From: Candidatus Gastranaerophilales bacterium
GTDB taxonomy: Bacteria; Cyanobacteriota; Vampirovibrionia; Gastranaerophilales; Gastranaerophilaceae
Assembly (NCBI GenBank): GCA_947624265.1
Contig: CANQJQ010000007.1
Span: 1-32,257 of the forward strand
Direction of reading: 5' to 3'
DNA: 32,257 nt
The notes under the pieces were generated by a model. That model was not told where the DNA came from and ran no database searches. It saw only the letters and a list, made by a program, of their open reading frames with translations. Shown one piece after another: positions 25,474 to 32,257 of the stretch; position 1 is the stretch's first letter, and each line of letters starts with the position of its first letter. A program made the position numbers and the translations under genes.

Positions 25474-26202
25474 ATGTATAGATGTACGGAATGTAACAAA
25501 GAATATGAAGAATGTCCTGATTTTTGCGAGTGCGGAAATGATACATTTGAAGAAGTAGATGTGGAGTTTAATGACTATGATGAAGAAGAGGAAATTATTC
25601 CTCCGCCCAAAAAACATTTAACTCCGCGTGAAAAAGAAGAACTGGCTCAAGAACAAAAAGAAAAAAATATGTCTTTAATCGTTATGGGTGTTGTTGCTGT
25701 CTTATTATGTATTGTTGTGTTTGTACTTCCTCCGCATAAAAAAGCAAAGATGGTAAAAGTTAAAGAGAAAGTTGCACAAGCTCAGGTTAAAATTCCTTCT
25801 GTTAATTCTTATTGGGATAATTCATTACCTTCAGTTTATAAAAAAGAAGATCCTTTGGCTAATTTACCTCTTTTAAATTCCAGATTCCGTTTTATATCAC
25901 CGGTACTTAGAGAATATCTTGTATATATCGGAAATGAATTTAGCAGAAAATGGGATAAGACAATTATTAATGGTTCAGGTGAAGCGAAAGTAGAATTTAC
26001 AATTGATAAAGAAGGTAATTTAGATTCAAAAAGAATAGTTTCAACTTCAAATAACGAAAGTTTAGATAATTCTGTTTTATTGGTTTTATCTAAATTGAAC
26101 AGTTTTGATGTTCCGCCTGATGACTATAAAGGTGAAAGAGTTTATATTACATTTAAGATAAATCCTGACAAATCATCCCAAGTTGTTTATCCGATGAAAT
26201 AA
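25474..26202 (+). CDS. Zinc-ribbon / transmembrane / TonB C-terminal-like protein
   Basis: CTECNKEYEECPDFCECG; TM SLIVMGVVAVLLCIVVFVL; C-terminal FSRKWDKTIINGSGEAKVEFTIDKEGNLDSKRIVSTSNNESLDNSVLLVLSKLNSFDVPPDDYKGERVYITFKI (TonB_C-like). Confidence 0.75.
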   Translation: MYRCTECNKEYEECPDFCECGNDTFEEVDVEFNDYDEEEEIIPPPKKHLTPREKEELAQEQKEKNMSLIVMGVVAVLLCIVVFVLPPHKKAKMVKVKEKVAQAQVKIPSVNSYWDNSLPSVYKKEDPLANLPLLNSRFRFISPVLREYLVYIGNEFSRKWDKTIINGSGEAKVEFTIDKEGNLDSKRIVSTSNNESLDNSVLLVLSKLNSFDVPPDDYKGERVYITFKINPDKSSQVVYPMK

Positions 26203-27453
26203 TTCTAAAAATTCTGGGAAAGATATATTAACCCATTGAAATTCATTAATTTTAATGAGTTTTTTGCATATAAGTCCTGCAATAAAAGCGCTCATTGCAA
26301 TTCTGTGATCGTGATAACATTCAATAGAACAATCTCCATTAAGAGGGGTTTTGCCATTAATTATTAGTCCATCTTGAGTTTCCTGAATATCTGCACCAAG
26401 TTTAGAAAGTTCTGTTTTAATTGCCGTAATTCTGTCAGCTTCTTTGTTTCTTAAATCTTGTGCATCTTTAATAATAGTTGTACCTTCAGCTTGAGTAGCC
26501 AACACCGCTATTATAGGAATTTCATCAATTAATCTTGGAATAATTTCTCCTTGTATGTTTGTAGCTTTTAAATCAGAATATCTTACTTTTATATCTGCAA
26601 CTTTTTCATTAGAAATCACTCTCTTGTTAAAAAGTTCAATATCTGCGTTCATTGTTTTAAGTACATCAAGCATACCTGAGCGGGTTTCATTTATTCCTAC
26701 ATTCTTAATTATGATTTCAGACTCAGGTACAATAAGTGCGGCGGCAATAAAAAATGCAGCGGAGGATATATCTCCGCAAACGTTAATATCTACGGGATTA
26801 AGGCAAGATTTTTTAATTACTACTTTGTTCCCTTGAGTATTAATATCAGCTCCCATGTATTCAAACATAAGTTCAGTGTGGTTTCTGGATTTATAAGGTT
26901 CCGTAAAAGATGTTACTCCTTCTGCATTTAATCCTGCAAGTAAAAGACAGGATTTAACCTGAGCGGAAGCAAGAGGTGAAATGTAATCTATACCTTTTAA
27001 TTGTGTACCATAAATGTCTATGGGTAATTTATAATCTTTATGATTGAATTTAGCGCCCATCAGTTCTAATGGAGTTATTATTCTTTTCATTGGTCTTTTG
27101 GAAAGACTTTCATCTCCATATAAGGAGGAATTAAAGTTTTGTCCTGCCAAAATGCCTGAAATTAATCTTGTTGTAGTACCAGAATTTCCGCAATTAAGTT
27201 TATCGGAAGGTTTTTTTATGGCACTGACCGAGTCAATAATAAGTTCTTGTTCACTCAAATATTTGATATTACAGCCTAATTGTTCAATTATATTCAATGT
27301 TGACATACAATCAGCACCTTTTGAAAAATTAGTAATTTTTACCTGACCTTTTGTAAGAGCTGCGAACATAAATGCCCTATGGGTAATTGACTTATCCGCA
27401 GGAATTATAATTTCACCATTTAAAGATTTTACTCTATTTACCGTAATATCCAT
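26173..27453 (-). CDS. aroA: 3-phosphoshikimate 1-carboxyvinyltransferase (EPSP synthase)
   Basis: PADKSITHRAFMFAALTKG, LNCGNSGTTTRLISGILAG, GDESLSKRPMKRIITPLELMGA, DLRNKEADRITAIKTELSKLGA, CYHDHRIAMSAFIAG. Confidence 0.97.
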   Translation of the reverse strand: MDITVNRVKSLNGEIIIPADKSITHRAFMFAALTKGQVKITNFSKGADCMSTLNIIEQLGCNIKYLSEQELIIDSVSAIKKPSDKLNCGNSGTTTRLISGILAGQNFNSSLYGDESLSKRPMKRIITPLELMGAKFNHKDYKLPIDIYGTQLKGIDYISPLASAQVKSCLLLAGLNAEGVTSFTEPYKSRNHTELMFEYMGADINTQGNKVVIKKSCLNPVDINVCGDISSAAFFIAAALIVPESEIIIKNVGINETRSGMLDVLKTMNADIELFNKRVISNEKVADIKVRYSDLKATNIQGEIIPRLIDEIPIIAVLATQAEGTTIIKDAQDLRNKEADRITAIKTELSKLGADIQETQDGLIINGKTPLNGDCSIECYHDHRIAMSAFIAGLICKKLIKINEFQWVNISFPEFLELFHRINNLG

Positions 27454-27460
27454 AGCTTTA

Positions 27461-27489
27461 ATTAGACAATAAATTTATTATAATTGCAA
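27461..27489 (-). promoter_or_regulatory. aroA promoter
   Basis: Minus strand TTGCAA, 17 bp, TCTAAT, 7 nt before ATG (27453). Confidence 0.5.
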
Positions 27490-27495
27490 ATTAAT

Positions 27496-27936
27496 AACAT
27501 AAGAAATATTATAAATATATAATTTATAAATTATTAAAATAAACAAAAAAAATAAAGTTTGAAAACCATATACGGAGTTTCGTAAATTTTCCTGCAAGAC
27601 AACATCAAGCGAGGACATGTTTGACGACCGAAGGGAGGAGTTCCGCAGCTTTGGTCGCAGCTGGAAAATTAGAAACGCAGTATCAGGTTAGAAAACTTTA
27701 TTTTTTTGTTTAATAATTAAGCTCAAATAATATAAAAATTGCGTCCTGTCGCTTCGTATAGATAACTTCTAAGCTCAGTTTAAGCCCCGTAACTCAGGCT
27801 GCGCCTTCAAACAGACGGGGCTTTGATGTTTCTTCGCTAAGAAGTTTAACTATACTACGCAATGGACTTTAATTTTTATATTATTTTCGCTTTTTGAAAA
27901 AATTTTAAAAAATATATTTATAATATTTCTTATGTT
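27496..27936. mobile_element. MITE-like non-coding composite element with perfect 25-bp terminal inverted repeats
   Basis: AACATAAGAAATATTATAAATATAT at 27496-27520 is the exact reverse complement of 27912-27936; TA on both outer flanks if ends are trimmed by 2; contains two further large palindromes; no ORF. Confidence 0.65.
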
Positions 27937-28564
27937 AAATACTTATAGTAACTCTTGAACCTTCTTTATGGTAGTCGCCGCCACCACAAATTGTTTCTAT
28001 TACCTTTAACAAAAATTCTCTGGGGGCATCCATTTGATTTATATAAAATTCTTGGTTGCCTAAATGTCGTATTTTAATAATCGCCTTTCCTGTCTTATCG
28101 GCAGGAACATACAATGAAGATACCTCTAAATCTAAAAGTTTTTGCTCAACTTCATCATTGAAACCGTTTACAAGTTCAGGGCAAGTTCCTTTTATTGCAA
28201 TAATTCTGCCTGTGAACAAAGGAGCATCTTTTTCTCTGTGTAATGCTTTTGGGGTATCTTTCATATTTGAAGCTATAGTTATTGTATGCCATAGAATATT
28301 TAATAAGGCTATATGCCTTTGTTTATCGTATTCATAATATATATTTTCCGTAGGAATACCGCGTACAGAAAAAGATTGCTTTAAATATTCAACCGTAAGA
28401 GCCATATTCTCTACCATTTTATCAAACATTATCAAAGTATTTGCATTTGATTGTTGGTATTCCAAAAACTGCTTGTACATATGACTGGACACAAGACTCA
28501 TTCTTTCTTGTATTACGGAGGACTTTCTCGCTGTTGTTTCTATATCTTCAAAATTACTGCTCAA
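27935..28564 (-). CDS. Hypothetical protein, 209 aa (TTG start)
   Basis: TTG at 28564 preceded by AAGGA; MSSNFEDIETTARKSSVIQERMSLVSSHMYKQFLEYQQSNANTLIMFDKMVENM...; stop codon coincides with the end of the inverted repeat. Confidence 0.75.
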   Translation of the reverse strand: MSSNFEDIETTARKSSVIQERMSLVSSHMYKQFLEYQQSNANTLIMFDKMVENMALTVEYLKQSFSVRGIPTENIYYEYDKQRHIALLNILWHTITIASNMKDTPKALHREKDAPLFTGRIIAIKGTCPELVNGFNDEVEQKLLDLEVSSLYVPADKTGKAIIKIRHLGNQEFYINQMDAPREFLLKVIETICGGGDYHKEGSRVTISI

Positions 28565-28655
28565 ACAATTCCTTCTCTTTCTGATTTTATTTTAATAAAA
28601 AATAAATCATTATAAAACTATTTTAAACTTTTTTATTACAAAAACGAATACTTAA

Positions 28656-28683
28656 TTTACATTATTTCTTTAGTGAATAAAAT
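28656..28683 (+). promoter_or_regulatory. Promoter for the formyltransferase gene, leaderless geometry
   Basis: TTTACA (28656-28661), 16 bp, TAAAAT (28678-28683), 6 nt, ATG (28690); no SD. Confidence 0.5.
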
Positions 28684-28689
28684 GAATTT

Positions 28690-29625
28690 ATGAATATAGT
28701 AATAATAGGTTACGGGGAACTATTCAGGGCTTCAATATTCGGGTTATTAAATACGGAACACGAAATTATAGGTGTGTTAACTCACGATAATGTGCTTTTT
28801 AATCCGATTAAAAAGTTCTTTTTTAGGCTGTTTACCCCCGATAGCGACTACAATTTTATTAAATCTCAAAAGCTTAAACTTATAAAGGCAAACAGTGTTA
28901 ACAGTAAAAAATTTCAAAAGGAATTACAAAAATTAAGACCTGATCTTATAGTTACTGCTTCATGGAGTGAAAAGTTCGGTCAAGAAACAATAAATATACC
29001 AAAACACGGATGTATTAATATTCATCCCTCGCTTTTGCCTAAATATAGAGGTCCAAACCCTTATTTACAGGTAATTTTAAATAATGAGATTATTACGGGT
29101 GTTACATTTCATTTGATGGATAATAATTATGATACGGGTGCAATTATTTACCAAAAAGAGGTCAAAATACTACCTGAAGATACTGGAGAAAGCCTTAAAT
29201 TAAGGTGCTGCGATACCGTGCGTAATAATATAGCCTTTGCGCTCAATAATTTTGAGGAAAAATTGGAAAATAAAATTCCACAAGATGAAAAAAATTCTTC
29301 TTATCAAAAACGAATTACTTTATATGATACAATTTTAGACTTTGAAAAAGAATCTTCAGAAGAAATATCAAGAAGGATAAGAGCTCTAACCCCTTGGCAT
29401 GAATGCCATATATGTTATAAAGATGAATTTTTTACGTTTAAATCTTATAAAATAACAAGTGAAAGCTCTCAAGTACAGGCAGGTTTACTTACATCTAAAA
29501 CAGATAATTCAATTTCAATAGTATGTAAAGACGGTAAAATAATTGAATTTTCCGAATTATTATGGAAAAGATATAATAACAAAACGGCAACAAAATTTTA
29601 TTTAAAATACTTTATTAAAGTTTGA
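28690..29625 (+). CDS. Formyltransferase family protein (Fmt-like N-terminal and C-terminal domains)
   Basis: RPDLIVTASWSEKFGQETINIPKHGCINIHPSLLPKYRGPNPYLQVI...GVTFHLMDNNYDTGAIIYQ (N-x-H and D catalytic motif); C-terminal ISRRIRALTPWHEC. Confidence 0.85.
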   Translation: MNIVIIGYGELFRASIFGLLNTEHEIIGVLTHDNVLFNPIKKFFFRLFTPDSDYNFIKSQKLKLIKANSVNSKKFQKELQKLRPDLIVTASWSEKFGQETINIPKHGCINIHPSLLPKYRGPNPYLQVILNNEIITGVTFHLMDNNYDTGAIIYQKEVKILPEDTGESLKLRCCDTVRNNIAFALNNFEEKLENKIPQDEKNSSYQKRITLYDTILDFEKESSEEISRRIRALTPWHECHICYKDEFFTFKSYKITSESSQVQAGLLTSKTDNSISIVCKDGKIIEFSELLWKRYNNKTATKFYLKYFIKV

Positions 29626-29654
29626 TGTATAATTAAAGGAAATAGGGAAAAAAT

Positions 29655-30479
29655 ATGTTAGATACAAATGCAATATATGAAGTAATAACTTTTGCAATCG
29701 GGGATACAAAAGCAGGTTCAAAAATGGGCAAGCTTCAAGTGAAAAATCTTGATGATGAAAGCATTTTGAACTGTATTTTATGGGAGGAAACATTAAACAG
29801 GCTTGATTCTAAGTTATTCAGGACAAATAATCATATTAAATTAAACGGAACATACAACGAAAAATATAATAATTGTTTGATTTCCGACATAAAACTTATA
29901 AAAGAAGCCAAATTAGGGCTTGATGAGGAGGAACGCCAAGCTTTATTTGAAAAAATAACGGGATATGTTAATAAAATACAAGATAAAAAGCTGGCTGAAT
30001 TTGTATCTTCTTTATTATTTGAATATGAGGAGCAGTTTAAGATAACACCTGCCGCAAAAATGATGCACCATAACTATATCGGCGGTCTGTTAGAGCATAC
30101 TTATGAATGTCTTGAGTTCGCGGATACCGTGCTTACAAAATGCAACAATAAAATCAATCCCGATATTGTTTATGCCGCTTGTATTCTTCATGATTTCGGA
30201 AAAATATTTGAATATAAAGTAGATATGGAAACAGGCTTAATAGAATACGATGAAGAATTTAAAAAAGACTGGAGAACCCATTCTCAATGGGGATTTTCAG
30301 TTTGTATGAATAACGGATTTAAACAAATCGCAAAAATGATAGCAGCTCACCACGGCAGAACCGATTGGGGTGCATTAATAGATTTAAATGATAAGGATGC
30401 CGAACCTTTTATGTATATTATTCATCACATTGATGATTTATCGGCAAAATTCGGTAAAATTTCTATTTCAGATATTTAA
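29655..30479 (+). CDS. YhaM-like 3'-5' exoribonuclease (OB-fold + HD domain)
   Basis: MMHHNYIGGLLEHTYECLEFADTV, ACILHDFGKIFEY, HSQWGFSV, IAAHHGRTDWGAL, IIHHIDDLSAKF. Confidence 0.85.
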   Translation: MLDTNAIYEVITFAIGDTKAGSKMGKLQVKNLDDESILNCILWEETLNRLDSKLFRTNNHIKLNGTYNEKYNNCLISDIKLIKEAKLGLDEEERQALFEKITGYVNKIQDKKLAEFVSSLLFEYEEQFKITPAAKMMHHNYIGGLLEHTYECLEFADTVLTKCNNKINPDIVYAACILHDFGKIFEYKVDMETGLIEYDEEFKKDWRTHSQWGFSVCMNNGFKQIAKMIAAHHGRTDWGALIDLNDKDAEPFMYIIHHIDDLSAKFGKISISDI

Positions 30480-30493
30480 TAAAGGACAAAAAT

Positions 30494-31198
30494 ATGAAAA
30501 AATTATTTACTTATATACTTTTGATATTCAGCACGGTTGTATTAAGCACAAATGTAACCTTTGGTGCGATAAGCAAGCAAATTAATGCAAATATAAAGAC
30601 AAAAAGAGTACCTGCCGGAACCGTAATAAAATTGAAACTGTTAGATCCCGTAAGTTCTTCTACTGCATCGCTAGGCGATCAACTGGATATGATGATTGCG
30701 GATAATGTTACTGTGGATAATACCGTAGTAATTCCTCAAGGAACAGTTATAAGAGGTTCGCTGGAGGAAGTTCAAGCACCTAAAATGCTTTATAAGGGCG
30801 GAGTAATCAGGTTATATTTTGACCATATAGTAAGTCCTACAGGCAGACAGCTTCCTTTTTATGCAGGCATATATAATAACCCTAATGTAACTTATGACGG
30901 AGCTTTAAGCTCTAAAACAAATTATGCGACAGCATTAAATAAAACAGTAGAAAAAACAAAAAATATAGTAGTAACACCTACAACTTGGGCTTGGGATAAA
31001 GGAGAAGATATGCTGAACGGTGCACCAAAATATGTTTTTGCACCACTTACCGCTATTATTTCAGCTCCCGTAGCCGGAATTTATTTTGTAGGTGATTCTA
31101 TCATAAATGTATTCAGAAAAGGCGAAGATTTCGCGGTTAATCAAGGTGATACAATTGAAGTTCAACTGTTAAAACCGGTTGATATGCCGGTATATTAA
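30494..31198 (+). CDS. Secreted hypothetical protein with signal peptide
   Basis: MKKLFTYILLIFSTVVLSTNVTFGA signal-like; VPAGTVIKLKLLDPVSSSTASLGDQLDMMIADNV...VIPQGTVIRGSLEEV resembles beta-rich TrbI/VirB10-type segments only loosely. Confidence 0.75.
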   Translation: MKKLFTYILLIFSTVVLSTNVTFGAISKQINANIKTKRVPAGTVIKLKLLDPVSSSTASLGDQLDMMIADNVTVDNTVVIPQGTVIRGSLEEVQAPKMLYKGGVIRLYFDHIVSPTGRQLPFYAGIYNNPNVTYDGALSSKTNYATALNKTVEKTKNIVVTPTTWAWDKGEDMLNGAPKYVFAPLTAIISAPVAGIYFVGDSIINVFRKGEDFAVNQGDTIEVQLLKPVDMPVY

Positions 31199-31199
31199 T

Positions 31200-31751
31200 A
31201 TGTGTATTAAAAAACTTTTTGTTAATACTTTTTTTATAATAAAAAATATTTTTCCGGTATTGTTTTTAACAAAGGAAAAACAAATAGCAAAGCTTTTAAT
31301 AAAAAATTCATTAAAATTATCAACTGCAGAATCTTGTACGGGAGGCTTAATAAGCTCCAGATTAACGGATATTTCGGGCTCGAGTGCATATACTTTCCAA
31401 AATTTTGTAACTTATGCAAATGAAGCAAAAGTAAAAATACTGGGAGTAAATCAGGAAACAATAGACAAGTATGGTGTTGTTAGTGAACAGGTAGCACTTG
31501 AAATGGCAGAAGGGCTTTTAAATAAATATAAGTTTGATATTGCCATATCAACAACGGGAATAGCAGGACCGTTGGGAGCAACTGACACAAAACCCGTCGG
31601 GCTTGTTTGTATTGCTGTCTCTAACAGAAAAAAAACAAAAACTTTTTCTTATAAAGCTAATCCTTTATTAATAAGACCAATAATGAAATATGCTTTTACA
31701 ATTAAGGCTCTTAAAATATTATTAGAATTTTTAAAAGAAAATTACAATTAA
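31200..31751 (+). CDS. CinA C-terminal domain (nicotinamide-nucleotide amidase, PncC-like)
   Basis: LSTAESCTGGLISSRLTDISGSSAYTFQNFVTYANEAKVKILGV...YGVVSEQVALEMAEG...DIAISTTGIAGPLGATDTKPVGLVCIAV. Confidence 0.92.
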   Translation: MCIKKLFVNTFFIIKNIFPVLFLTKEKQIAKLLIKNSLKLSTAESCTGGLISSRLTDISGSSAYTFQNFVTYANEAKVKILGVNQETIDKYGVVSEQVALEMAEGLLNKYKFDIAISTTGIAGPLGATDTKPVGLVCIAVSNRKKTKTFSYKANPLLIRPIMKYAFTIKALKILLEFLKENYN

Positions 31752-32257
31752 TAGTTTTTGTGTTCAAAGTAATTAAAATGAGTAAATGGCCAGAATAGCA
31801 GTTTTGCTCTGCCTATAAACCTGTTTTTATTAACAACACCCCAATATCTGGAGTCGGACGAGTGACCTCTGTTATCTCCCATCATAAAATATTCGTCTTT
31901 GCCAAGGACTAAAGGTCCGCAAAACATTTGTTGCGTACAGGGCGGGTATTCATATCTATCCATAATATAAGGTTCTTCAAGTTTTTTATCGTTTATAAGT
32001 ACATCATTTGAACCGTCTTCATTATGAACAACTTCAATTTTATCACCGGGAACACCAATAATACGTTTAATATAAGCAACATCTTTGCAGAAAAAACCCG
32101 TTAAACGAGTAAAAACAGCAATGGGATTAGCTTTTAAAGTTTCTTGAGGCGGGTAAAAAACCATTACATCACCTCTTGAAGGTGTAATAAAAAATCTGGA
32201 AAGTCTTTCTACAAAAACTCTATCACCTTCTACAAGAGTCGGTTTCATAGATGCAGA
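31748..32257 (-). CDS. lepB: Signal peptidase I (runs off right edge)
   Basis: Reading continues past the ORF track start: ...S-A-S-M-K-P-T-L-V-E-G-D-R-V (SxSMxPTL catalytic Ser box), SRGDVMVFYPP, YIKRIIGVPGDKIEV, FMMGDNRGHSSDSRYWG. Confidence 0.96.
   Translation of the reverse strand, partial: SASMKPTLVEGDRVFVERLSRFFITPSRGDVMVFYPPQETLKANPIAVFTRLTGFFCKDVAYIKRIIGVPGDKIEVVHNEDGSNDVLINDKKLEEPYIMDRYEYPPCTQQMFCGPLVLGKDEYFMMGDNRGHSSDSRYWGVVNKNRFIGRAKLLFWPFTHFNYFEHKNY

Noticed and set aside
26555-27346. Plus-strand ORFs opposite aroA
   Set aside because: Antisense shadow ORFs of aroA with no independent support.
1-32257. tRNA or rRNA genes
   Set aside because: No T-loop-like GGTTCGA(A/N)TCC or rRNA-like segments were recognised in intergenic regions on either strand by eye; a tRNAscan-SE run would be decisive.

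Overview
AT-rich bacterial chromosomal window, gene-dense, mostly core housekeeping genes with two accessory or repeat-rich stretches. Gene content and protein flavour suggest a gut non-photosynthetic Cyanobacteria-type (Melainabacteria/Gastranaerophilales-like) genome, but that assignment is an inference and was not checked. Core genes: rplJ (partial, with an L10 leader and attenuator), infC (AUU start)-rpmI-rplT, CCA-adding enzyme, metK, rpsO, an M20 peptidase, a lytic transglycosylase, a NrtR-like regulator, pckA, trkA-trkH, aroA, a formyltransferase, a YhaM-like HD nuclease, cinA C-terminal domain and lepB (partial). Accessory content: a HigBA-type toxin-antitoxin pair, an unlisted 34-aa small membrane protein, two XRE regulators, and two paralogous radical SAM proteins with N-terminal cysteine clusters. 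The most interesting non-standard signals are: (i) a ~435-bp MITE-like composite with perfect 25-bp inverted ends upstream of aroA; (ii) a 4 x 69/70-bp tandem array with compensatory changes in an internal hairpin; (iii) a 22-nt tandem repeat expanding the L10 leader; (iv) two candidate sRNAs/leaders with CU-rich anti-Shine-Dalgarno-like tracts ending in terminators; (v) recurrent promoters whose -10 box lies 6-7 nt before an SD-less start codon, suggesting leaderless mRNAs; (vi) a trkAH-linked VWA / FHA-like membrane / zinc-ribbon-TonB_C cassette; (vii) TGTAAAA heptamers on a 15-bp grid in a divergent promoter region. No database searches or computations were run.
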